The translations under genes were made by a program, and so were the position numbers. Under the pieces are notes generated by a model, which did no database searches, had not been told where the DNA came from, and saw nothing but the letters and a program-made list of their open reading frames with translations. A stretch of 64,000 nt of DNA from Dipteris shenzhenensis (lineage: Eukaryota > Polypodiophyta > Polypodiopsida > Gleicheniales), in the NCBI GenBank assembly GCA_047967505.1, contig CM106540.1; one strand, given 5' to 3'. Position 1 is the first letter of the stretch, and every line of letters starts with the position of its first letter. Positions 31,401 to 44,000 of this stretch are shown piece after piece.

Positions 31401-33985
31401 AAAACACCGTTTTTGCCTTAGTGTCATGCACAACAATAAAAAAACACGGTGCTAGGTGTGTTATTCAAACAAGTACTTATTGGATGGGGGCTCCACTTTG
31501 CACCCGAATCCGTTTCAACTAGGTTGAGGTGTGTGTAAAGTATTGTCACCATCGTATATGCTTTGCATGGTCAATCACACATTATACAACGTATTTTCGG
31601 TAGTGATATGTACATCTGACAAAAAAAAATATGCCCTTAGGTATGTTATCTGATCAAGTACTTATCGGATGGGTGTGCCTCTTTGAGAACATTTCAATAC
31701 CACCTAGGTTAAGGCGTAGAAAAAGTATTCTGCCCATCGGATATGCTTTGCATGGTCGATCAAGCATTAAATACCATTTTTTCATGTGTCATGCACATCT
31801 GTAAAAAACACGCTGCTAGGTGTGTTATCCAATCAAGTACTTATGCGATGGGAATGCCACTTTTCATGTAAGTCAATTCCACCTAGTTTAAGGTGTGTGA
31901 AAAGTATCGTGCCCATCTGATATGCTTTTCATTGTCGATCAAGCATAAAACATCGTTTTTGCCTTAGTGCCATGCACAACAATAAAAAAACGCGGTACTA
32001 GGTGTGTTATTCAAACAAGTACTTAACGGATGGGGGCTCTACTTTGCACACAAGTCCATTTAATCTAGGTTGAGGTGCGTGCAAAGTATTGTCAACATCA
32101 GATATGCTTTGCATGGTCGATCATGCATTATCCACCGTTTTTCCGGTAGTGATATGCACATCCGCAAAAAAACACGCCCTTAGGTATGTTATCTCACCAT
32201 GTACCTATCGGATGGGTGTGCCTCTTTGAGAACATTTCAATACCACCTAGGTCAAGGTGTAGGAAAAGTATTGTGCCCATCGGATATCCTTTGCATGGTC
32301 GATCGAGCATTAAATACCATTTTTGCCTCAGTGTCATGCACAACCGTAAAAAAACATGCTCCTAGGTGTGTTCTCCGATCAATCACTTATGCGATGGGAA
32401 TGCCACTTTGCATGTCAGTCATATTCCACCTACTTGAAGGTGTGTGCAAATTATTGTGCCCATCGGATATGCTTTGCATTATTAATCAAGAATAAAACAC
32501 CGTTTTTGCCTTAGTGTCATGCACAACCATAAAAAAACACGGTCCTAGGTGTGTTATTCAAACAAGTACTTATCGGATGGGGGATCCACTTTGCACGCAA
32601 GTCCGTTTCAACTAGGTTGAGGTGCATGCAAAGTATTGTCACCATCGAATATGCTTTGCATGGTCAATCATGCATTATACAACGTTTTTCCGGTAGTAAA
32701 ATGCACATCCGTAAAAAAACACACCCTTAGGAATGTTATTTGACCAAGTACTTATCGCATGGGTGTGCCTCTTTGAGAACATTTCAATACCACCTAGGTT
32801 AAGGCATAGGAAAAGTATTGTGCCCATCGGAAATGCTTTGCATGGTCGATCGAGCATTAAATACCATTTTTGCCTTAGTGTCATGCACATCCGTAAAAAA
32901 ACACGCTACTAGGTTGAGGTGCGTGTAAAGTATTGTCACCATCGTATATGTTTTGCATGGTCAATCACGCATTATACAACATATTTTTGGTTGAGGTGCA
33001 TGTAAAGTATTGTGCCCATCGGATATGCTTTGCATTGTCGATCAAGCATAAAACACCGTTTTTGCCTTAGTGTCATGCACATCTGTAAAAAAACATGCTG
33101 CTAGGTATGTTATTCGATCAGGTACTTCTCAGATGGGTGCTTCACTTTTCACACAAGTCCATTTCAACTATGTTGAGGTGCGTGCAAAGTATTGTGACCA
33201 TCGAATATGCATTGCATGGTCGATCACGCATTGTCTATAGTTTTTACCGTAGTGATATGCACATCTGCAAAAAAACAAGCCCTTAGGTATGTTATCTGAC
33301 CAAGTACTTATCGGATGGATGTGCCTCTTTGAGAAAATTTCAATACCACCTAGGTTGAGAAGTAGTAAAAGTGTTGTGCCCATTGGATATCTTTGCATGG
33401 TCGATCGAGCATTAATTACTATTTTTGCTCTAGTGCCATGCACATCCGTAAAACAACACGCTACTATGTATGTTATCCGATCAAGTACATATGGGATGGG
33501 CGCATCACTGTGCTTGTAAGTCAATTGCACCTAGTTGATGGTGTGTGCAAAGTATTATGCCCATCGGACATCCTTTGCATTGTCGATCAAGCATAAAACA
33601 CAGTTTTTGCCTTAGTGTCATAAACAACCATAAAAAAACATGGTCCTAGGTGTGTTATTCAAACAAGTACTTATCGGATCGGGGCTCCACTTCGCACACA
33701 AGTCCCTTTCAACTAGGTTGAGGTGCGTGCAAATTATTGTCACCATCGGATATGCTTCGCATGGTCGATCACGCATTATACAACGGTTTTCCGGTAGTGA
33801 TATGCACATCCGCAAAAAAACACGCCCTTAGGTATGTTATCTGACCAAGTACTTATCGGATGGGTGTGCCTCTTTGAGAACATTTCAATAACACCTCGGT
33901 TAAGGTGTAGGAAAAGTATTGTGCCCATCAGATATACTTTGCATGGTCGATCAAGCATTAAATACCATTTTTGCCTTAGTGTCAT
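28430..33985. repeat. Array block X, copy 1 (~5.5 kb)
   Basis: This block shares private variants and rearrangement junctions with 41,020-46,640, at an offset rising from 12,592 to about 12,640 bp. Examples are ACATTGCACACAAGTGCG (28,509 and 41,101), the truncated junction CTTTCAACTTTTCATGCAC (31,231 and 43,866) and CAATAACACCTCGGTT (near 33,887 and 46,535). These mark a segmental duplication inside the array. Confidence 0.8.
30079..30622. repeat. Reference trimer unit (A 178 bp, B 184 bp, C 182 bp)
   Basis: A clean example of the higher-order unit. A starts at 30,079 (GTCATGCACAACC), B at 30,257 (GTGATATGCACATCC), C at 30,441 (GTCATGCACATCC), and the next A is at 30,623. Each monomer has an A-run after its start (ATAAAAAAACAC), a variable middle and the shared ATGCTTTGCAT dyad near its end. 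Confidence 0.93.
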
Positions 33986-36900
33986 GCACATCCGTAAAAA
34001 ACACGCTGCTAGGTGTGTTTTCTGATCAAGTACTTATGCGATGGGAATTCCACTTTGCATGTAAGTCAATTCCACCTAGTTGAAGGTGTGTGCAAAGTAT
34101 TGTGCCCATCAGATATGCTTTCCATTGTCGATCAAGCATAAAACACCATTTTTGCCTTAGTGTCATGCACAACCATAAAAAAACACGTCCTAGGTGTGTT
34201 ATTCAAACAAGTACTTATCGGATGGGGGATCCACTTTGCACGCAAGTCCGTTTCAACTAGGTTGAGGTGCATGCAAAGTATTGTCACCATCGAATATGCT
34301 TTGCATGGTCAATCATGCATTATACCACGTTTTTCCGGTAGTGAAATGCACATCCGTAAAAAAACACACGCTTAGGTATGTTATCTGACCAAGTACTTAT
34401 CCAATGGGTGTGCCTCTTTGAGAACATTTCAATACCACCTAGGTTAAGGCATAGTAAAAGTATTGTGCCCATCGTAAATGCTTTGCATGGTCGATCGAGC
34501 ATTAAATACCAAAAACACGCTGCTAGGTGTGTTATCCGATCAAGTACTTATGCGATGGGAATGCCACTTTGCATGTAAGTCCATTCCACCTAGTTGAAGG
34601 TGTGTGAAAAGTATTGTGCCCATCGGATATGCTTTGCATTGTCGATCAAGCATAAAACATCGTTTTTGCCTTAGTGTCATGCACAACAATAAAAAAACAC
34701 GGTACTAGGCGTGTTATTCAAACAAGTACTTATGCGATGGGAATGCCACTTTGCATATAAGTCAATTCCACCTAGTTGAAGGTGTGTGAAAAGTATTGTG
34801 CCCATCGGATCTGCTTTCATTGTCGATCAAGCATAAAACATCGTTTTTGACTTAGTGTCATGCACAACAATAAAAAAACACGGTACTAGGTGTGTTATTC
34901 AAACAAGTACTTATCCGATGGGGGCTGCACTTTGCACACAAGTCCGTTTCATCTAGGTTGAGGTGTGTGCAAAGTATTATCACCATCGGATATGCTTTGC
35001 ATGGTTGATCATGCATTATCCACCATTTTTGCCTTAGTGTCTTGCACATCCATAAAAAAACACGCTCCTAGGTGTGTTGTCCGATCAATTACTTATGCGA
35101 TGGGAATGCCACTTTGCATGTCAGTCAAATCCACCTACTTGAAGGTGTGTGCAAAGTGTTGTGCCCATCGGATATGCTTTGCATTATTAATCAATAATAA
35201 AACACCGTTTTTTCCTACACCGTTTTGGCCTTAGTGTCATGCACATCCGTAAAAAAACACGCTGCTAGGTATGTTATTCGATCAGGTACTTCTCAGATTG
35301 GTGCTTCACTTTTCACGCAAGTCCATTTCAACTATGTTGAGGTGCGTGGAAAGTATTGTGACCATCGGATATGCATTGCATGGTCGATCACGCATTGTCC
35401 ACCGTTTTTACCGTAGTGATATGCACATCCACGACCAAGTACTTATCGGATGGGTGTGCCTCTTTGAGAAAATTTCAATACCACCTAGGTGGAGGAGTAG
35501 GAAAAGTGTTGTGCCCATTGGATATCCTTTGCATGGTCGATCGAGCATTATTACTATTTTTGCTCTAGTGTCATGCACATCCGTAAAACAACACGCTGCT
35601 AGGTATAATACCCGATCAAGTACATATGGGATGGGTGCATCACTATGCTTGTAAGTTGATTCCACGTATTTGATGGTGTGTGCAAAGTATTATGCCCATC
35701 CGACATCCTTTGCAGTGTCGATCAAGCATAAAACACAGTTTTTGCCTTAGTGTCATAAACAACCATGGTCCTAGGTGTGTTATTCAAACAAGTACTTATC
35801 GGATGGGGGCTCCACTTTGCACACAAGTCCCTTTCAACTAGGTTGAGGTGGGTGCAAAGTATTGTCACCATCGGATATGCTTCGCATGGTCGATCACGCA
35901 TTATACAACGTTTTTCCGGTAGTGATATGCACATCCGCAAAAAAACACGCCCTTAGGTATGTTATCTCGCCAAGTACTTATCGGATGGGTGTGCCTCTTT
36001 GAGAACATTTCAATACCACCTAGGTTAAGGTGTATGAAAAGTATTGTGCGCATCAGATATGCTTTGCATGGTCGATCGAGCATTAAATACCATTTTTGCC
36101 TTAGTGTCATGCACATCCATAAAAAACACGCTGCTAGGTGTGTTTTCCGATCAAGTACTTATGCGATGGGAATGCCACTTTGCATGTAAGTCAATTCCAC
36201 CTAGTTGAAGGTGTGCAAAGTATTGTGCCCATCGGATACGCTTTCCATTGTCGATCAAGCATAAAACACCGTTTTTGCCTTAGTGTCATGCACAACCATA
36301 AAAAAACACATCCTAGGTGTGTTATTCAAACAAGTACTTATCGGATGGGGAATCCACTTTGCACGCAAGTCTGTTTCAACTAGGTTGAGGTGCGTGCAAA
36401 GTATTGTCACCATCGGATATGCTTTGCATGGTCAATCATGCATTATACAACATTTTTCCGATGTGAAATGCACATCCGTAAAAAAACACACGCTTAGGTA
36501 TGTTATCTGACCAAGTACTTATCCGATGGGTGTGCCTCTTTGAGAACATTTCAATACCACCTAGGTTAAGGCATAGGAAAAGTATTGTGCCCATCGTAAA
36601 TGCTTTGCATGGTCGATCGAGCATTAAATACCAAAAACACGCTGCTAGGTGTGTTATCCGATCAAGTACCTATGCGATGGGAATGCCACTTTGCATGTAA
36701 GTCCATTCCACCTAGTTGAAGGTGTGTGAAAAGTATTGTGCCCATTGGATATGCTTTTCATTGTCGATCAAGCCTAAAACATCGTTTTTGCCTTAGTGTC
36801 ATGCACAACAATAAAAAAACATGGTACTAGGTGTGTTATTCAAACAAGTACTTATCCGATAGGGGGTGCACTTTGCACACAAGTCCGTTTCATCTAGGTT

Positions 36901-39900
36901 GAGGTGCGTGCAAAGTATTATCACCATCGGATATGCTTTGCATGGTCGATCATGCATTATCCACCGTTTTTCCGATAGTGATATGCACATCCGTAAAAAA
37001 ACACGTCCTTAAGTATTTTGTCTAACCATGTACTTATCGGATGGGTGTGCCTCTTTGAGAACATTTCAATACCACCTAGGTTAAGGCGTAGGAAAAGTAT
37101 TGTGCCCATCGGATATCCTTTGCATGGTCAATCGAGCATTCAATACCATTTTTGCCTTAGTGTCTTGCACATCCGTAAAAAAACACGCTCCTAGGTGTGT
37201 TGTCCGATCAATTACTTATGCGATGGGAATGCCACTTTGCATGTCAGTCAAATCCACCTACTTGAAGGTGTGTGCAAAGTATTGTGCCCATTAGATATGC
37301 TTTGCATTATTAATGAAGAATAAAACACCGTTTTTGCCTTAGTGTCATGCACAACCATAAAAAAACACGGTCCTAGGTGTTGTATTCAAAAAAATACTTA
37401 TTGGATGGGGGCTCCACTTTGCACCCAAATCCGTTTCAACTAGGTTGAGGTGCGTGTAAAGTATTGTCACCATTGTATATATCAGATATGCTTTGCATTG
37501 TCGATCAAGCATAAAACACCGTTTTTGCCTTAGTGTCATGCACATCCGTAAAAAAACACGCTACTAGGTATGTTAATCGATCAGGTACTTCTCAAATGGG
37601 CGCTTCACTTTTCACGCAAGTCCATTTCAACTATGTTGAGGTGCGTGCAAAGTATTGTGACCATCGGATATGCATTGCATGGTCAATCACGCATTGTCCA
37701 CCGTTTTTATCGTAGTGATATGCACATCCGCGACCAAGTACTTATCGGATGGGTGTGCCTCTTTGAGAAAATTTCAATACCACCTAGGTTGAGGAGTAGG
37801 AAAAGTGTTGTGCCCATTGGATATCCTTTGCATGGTCGATCGAGCATTAATTACTATTTTTGCTCTAGTGTCATGCACATCCGTAAAACAACACGCTGCT
37901 AGGTATAATATCCGATCAAGTACATATGGGATGGACGCATCACTATGCTTGTAAGTCGATTCCACCTAGTTGATGGTGTGTGCAGAGTATTATTCCCATC
38001 GGACATCCTTTGCAGTGTCGATCAAGCATAAAACACAGTTTTTGCCTTAGTGTCATAAACAACCATAAAAAAACATGGTCCTAGGTGTGTTATTCAAACA
38101 AGTACTTATCGGATGGGGGCTCCACTTTGCACACAAGTCCCTTGCAACTAGGTTGAGGTGGGTGCAAAGTATTGTCACCATCGGATATGCTTTGCATGGT
38201 CGATCACGCATTATACAACGTTTTTCCGGTAGTGATATGCACATCCGCAAAAAAACACGCCCTTAGGTATGTTATCTAACCAAGTACTTATCGGATGGGT
38301 GTGCCTCTTTGAGAACATTTCAATACCACCAAGGTTAAGGTGTAGGAAAAGTATTGTGCCCATCAGATATGCTTTGCATGGTCGATCGAGCATTAAATAC
38401 CATTTTTGCCTTAGTGTCATGCACATCCGTAAAAAACACGCTGCTAGGTGTGTTTTCCGATCAAGTACTTATGTGATGGGAATGCCACTTTGCATGTAAG
38501 TCAATTCCACCTAGTTGAAGCTGTGTGCAAAGTATTGTGCCCATCGGATATGCTTTCCATTGTCGATCAAGCATAAAACACCGTGTTAGCCTTAGTGTCA
38601 TGCACAACCATAAAAAAACACGTCCTAGGTGTGTTATTCAATCAAGGATGGGGGATCCACTTTGCACACAAGTCCGTTTCAACTAGGTTGAGGTGCGTGC
38701 AAAGTATTGTCACCATCCGATATGCTTTGCATGGTCAATCATGCATTATACAACATTTTTCCGGTAGTGAAATGCACATCCGTAAAAAAACACACGCTTA
38801 GGTATGTTATCTGACCAAGTACTTATCGGATGGGTGTGCCTCTTTGAGAACATTTCAATACCACCTAGGTTAAGCCATAAGAAAAGTATTGTGCCCATCG
38901 AAAATGCTTTGCATGGTCGATCGAGCATTAAATACCATTTTTGCCTTAGTGTCATGCACATCCGTAAAAAAACACGCTGCTAGGTGTGTTATCCGATCAA
39001 GTACTTATGCGATGGGAATACCACTCTGCATGTAAGTCAATTCCACCTAGTTGAAGGTGTGTGAAAAGTATTGTGCGCATTGTATATGCTTTTCATTGTC
39101 GATCAAGCATAAAACATCATTTTTGGCTTTGTGTCATGCACAACAATAAAAAAACACGGTACTAGGTGTGTTATTCAAACAAGTACTTATCCGATGGGGG
39201 CTGTACTTTGCACACAAGTCTGTTTCATCTAGGTTGAGGTGCGTTCAAAGTATTGTCACCATTGGATATGCTTTGCATGGTCGATCATGCATTATCCACC
39301 GTTTTTCCGATAGTGATATGCACATCCGTAAAAAAACACGCCCTTAGGTATTGTATCTAACCATGTACTTATCGGATGGGTGTGCCTCTTTGAGAACATT
39401 TCAATACCACCTATTTTAAGGCCTAGGAAAAGTATTGTGCCCATCGGATGTCCTTTGCATGGTCGATCGAGCATTAAATACCATTTTTGCCTTAGGGTCT
39501 TGCACGTCCGTAAAAAAACACGCTCCTAGGTGTGTTGTCCAATCAATTACTTATGCGATGGGAATGCCACTTTGCATGTCAGTCAAATCCACCTACTTGA
39601 AGGTGTGTGCAAAGTATTGTGCCCATCGGATATGCTTTGCATTGTCAATCAAGCATAAAACACTCTTTTTGCCTTAGTGTCATGCACAACCATAAAAAAA
39701 CACGGTCCTAGGTGTTGTATTCAAACAAATACTTATTGGATGGGGGCTCCACTTTGCACCCAAATCCGTTTCAACTAGGTTGAGGTGCGTGTAAAGTATT
39801 GTCACCATCGTATATGCTTTGCATGGTCAATCATGCATTATACAATGTATTTCCGGTTGAGGTGCGTGTAAAGTATTGTGCCCATCGGATATGCTTTGCA

Positions 39901-41000
39901 TTGTCGATCAAGCATAAAACACCGTTTTTGCCATAGTGTCATGCACATCCGTAAAAAAACACGTTGCTAGGTATGTTATTCGATCAGGTACTTCTCAGAT
40001 GGGTGCTTCACTTTTCATGCAAGTCCATTTCAACTATGTTGAGGTGCGTGCGAAGTATTGTGACCATCGGATATGCATTGCATGGTCGATCATGCATTGT
40101 CCACCGTTTTTACCATAGTGATATGCACATCCGCAAAAAAAAAGGCCATTAGGTATGTTTATCTGACCAAGTACTTATCGGATGGGTGTGCCTCTTTGAG
40201 AAAATTTCAATACCACCTAGGTTGAGGAGTAGGAAAAGTGTTGTGCCCATTGGATATCCTTTGCATGGTCGATCGAGCATTAATTACTATTTTTGCTCTA
40301 GTGTCATGCACATCCGTAAAACAACACACTGCTAGGTATGTTATCCGATCAAGTACATATGGGATGGGTGCATCACTATGCTTGTAAGTCGATTCCACCT
40401 AGTTGATGGTGTGTGCAAAGTATTATGCCCATCGGACATCCTTTGCATTGTCGATCAAGCATAAAACACAGTTTCTGCCTTAGTGTCATAAACAACCATA
40501 AAAAAACATGGTCCTAGGTGTGTTATTCAAACAAGTACTTATCGGATGGGGGCTCCACTTTGCACACAAGTCCCTTTCAACTAGGTTGAGGTGCGTGCAA
40601 AGTATTGTCACCATCGGATATGCTTTGCATGGTCGATCACGCATCGTACAATGTTTTTCCGGTAGTGATATGCACATCCGCAAAAAAACACACCCTTAGG
40701 TATGTTATCTAACCAAGTACTTATCGGATGGGTGTGCCTCTTTGAGGACGTTTCAATACCACCTAGGTTAAGGTGTAGGAAAAGTATTGTGCCCATCAGA
40801 TATGCTTTGCATGGTCGATCGAGCATTAAATACCATTTTTGCCTTAGTGTCATGCACATCCGTAAAAAACACGCTGCTAGATGTGTTATCCGATCAAGTA
40901 CTTACGCGATGGGAATGCCACTTTGCATGTAAGTCAATTACACCTAGTTGAAGGTGTGTGCAAAGTATTGTGCCCATCAGATATGCTTTCCATTGTCGAT
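33100..41000. repeat. 2.1-2.4 kb super-units of the satellite
   Basis: The D-monomer signature (GATCAGGTACTTCTCA) recurs at about 33,116, 35,280, 37,577 and 39,981, giving intervals of about 2,160, 2,300 and 2,400 bp. Units share private deletion junctions. AAATACCAAAAACACGCTGC is at 34,505 and 36,627. The skip CACATCC(A/G)CGACCAAG is near 35,425 and 37,725. This is tandem amplification of a multi-trimer segment, with local gain and loss of monomers between units. Confidence 0.8.
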
Positions 41001-41019
41001 CAAGCATAAAACTCCGTTT

Positions 41020-44000
41020 TTTCCTTAGTGTCATGCACAACCATAAAAAAACACGTCCTACGTGTGTTATTCAAACAAGTACTTATCAGATGGGGGCTCC
41101 ACATTGCACACAAGTGCGTTTCAACTAGATTGAGGTGCGTTCAAAGTATTCTCACAATCGGATATGCTTTGCATGGTCGATCACGCATTGTACAACGTTG
41201 CTCGTGTAGTGATATGCACATCCACAAAAAGACACGCCCTTAGGTATGTTATCTGACCAAGTACTTATCGGATGGGTGTGCCTCTTTGAGAACATTTCAA
41301 TACCACCTAGGTTAAGGTGTAGGAAAAGTATTGTGCCCATCGGACATGCTTTTCATGGTCGATCGAGCATTAATTACCATTTTTGCCTTAGTGTCATGCA
41401 CATCCGTAAAAAAACACGCTGCTAGGTGTGTTATCCGATCAAGTAATTATGCAATGGGAATGCCACTTTGCATGTAGGTCAATTCCACCTATTTGAAGGT
41501 GTGTGCAAAGTATTGTGCCCATCAAATATGCAGGTGTGTGCAAAGTATTGTGCCCATCAAATATGCTCATCAAATATGCTTTGCATTCTCGATCAAGCAT
41601 AAAACACCGTTTTTTCCTTAGTGTCATGCACAATCATAAAAAAACATGGTCCTAGGTGTGTTTTTCAGACAAGTACTTATCGGATGGGGGCTCCACTTTG
41701 CACGCAAATCCGTTTAAACTAGGTTGAGGTGCGTGCAAAGTATTGTCACCATCGGATATGCTTTGCATGGTCAATCACACATTATACAACGTTTTTCCGG
41801 TAGTGATATGCACATCTGTAAAAAAACACACCCTTAGGTATATTATCTGACCAAGTACTTATCGGATGGGTGTGCCTTTTTGACAACATTTCAATACCAC
41901 CTAGGTTAAGGTGTAGGAAAAGTATTGTGCCCATCGGATATGCTTTTCATGGTCGATCGAGCATTAAATACCATTTTTGCCTTAGTGTCATGCACATTCG
42001 TAAAAAAACACGGTGCTAGGTGTGTTATCCGATCAAGTACTTATGCTATGGGAATGTCACTTTTCATGTAAGTCAATTCCACATAGTTGAAGGTGTGTGC
42101 AAAGTATTGTGCCCATCGGATATGCTTTGCATTGTCGATCAAGCATAAAACCACGTTTTTGCCTTAGTGTCATGCACAACTGTAAAAAAACACAGTCCTA
42201 GGTGTGTTATTCAAACAAGTACTTATCGGATGAGGGCTCCACTTTGCACACAACTCCTTTTAAACTAGTTTGAGGTGCGTGCAAAGTATTGTCACCATCG
42301 GATATTCTTTGTATGGTCGATCATGCATTATACAACGTTTTTCCAGTAGTGATATGCACATCCGCAAAAAAACACGCCCTTAGGTATGTCATCTAGCCAT
42401 GTACTTATCGAATGGGTGTGCCTCTTTGAGAACACTTCAATACCACCTAGGTTAAGGCATAGCAAAATTATTGTGCCCATCCGATATCCTTTGCATGGTC
42501 GATCGAGCATTAAATACCATTTTTGCCTTAGTGTCATGCACATCCGTAAAAAAACACGCTGCTAGGTGTGTTACCCGATCAAGTACTTATGCGATGGGAA
42601 TGCCACTTTGCATGTAAGTCAATTCCACCTACTTGAAGGTGTGTGCAAAGTATTGTGGCCATCGGATATTCTTGGCATTGTCGATCAGGCATAAACACCA
42701 TTTTTACCTTAGTGTCATGCACAACCATAAAAAAACACGTCCTACGTGTGTTATTCAAACAAGTACTTATCAGATGGGGGCTCCACTTTGCACGCAAGTC
42801 TCTTTCAACTAGGTTGAAGTCGTTCAAAGTATTGTCACCATCGGATATGCTTTGCATGGTCAATCACGCATTATACAACATTTTTCCGGTAGTGATATGC
42901 ACATCCGTAAAAAAACACACCCTTAGGTATGTTATCTGACCAAGTACTTATCGGATGGTTGTGCCTCTTTGAGAACATTTCAATACCACCTACGTTAAGG
43001 CATAGGAAAAGTATTGTGCCCATCGGATATGCTTTGCATGGTCGGTCGAGCATTAAATACCATTTTTGCCTTAGTGTCATGCACATCCGTAAAAAAACAC
43101 GCTTCTAGGTGTGTTATCCGATCAAGTACTTATCTGATGGGAATGCCACTTTGCATGTAAGTCAATTCCACCTAGTTGAAGGTGTGTGAAAAGTATTGTG
43201 CCCATCGGATATACTTTGCATTGTCGATCAAGCATAAAACATCGTTTTTGCCTTAGTGTCATGCACAACCATAAAAAAACACGGTACTAGGTGTGTTATT
43301 CAAACAAGTACTTATCGGATGGGGGCTCCACTTTTCACACAAGTCTGTTTCATCTATGTTGAGGTTCATGCAAAGTATTGTCACCATCGGATATCCACAG
43401 TTTTTCCGGTAGTGATATGCACATCCGCAAAAAAACATGCCCTTCGGTATGTTATCTGACCATGTACTTATCGGATGGGTGTGCCTCTTTGAGAACATTT
43501 CAATACCACCTAGGTTAAGGCGTAGGAAAAGTATTGTGCCCATCGGATTTCCTTTGCATGGTCGATCGAGCATTAAATACCATTTTTGCCTTAGTGTCAT
43601 GCACATCCGTAAAAAAACACGCTGCTAGGTGTGTTATCCGATCAAGTACTTATGCAATGGGAATGCCACTTTGCATGTAAGTCAATTTCACCTACTTGAA
43701 GGTGTGTGCAAAGTATTGTGGCCATCGGATATTCTTGGCATTGTCGATCAGGCATAAAACACCATTTTTGCCTTAGTGTCATGCACAACCATAAAGAAAC
43801 ACGTCCTACGTGTGTTATTCAAACAAGTACTTATCAGATGGGGGCTCCACTTTGCACGCAAGTCTCTTTCAACTTTTCATGCACATCCGTAAAAAAACAC
43901 GCTGCTAGGTGTGTTATCCGATCAATTACTTATGGGATGGGAATGCCACTTTGCATGTAAGTCAAATCCACCTACTTGAAGGTGTGTGCAAAGTTTTGTG

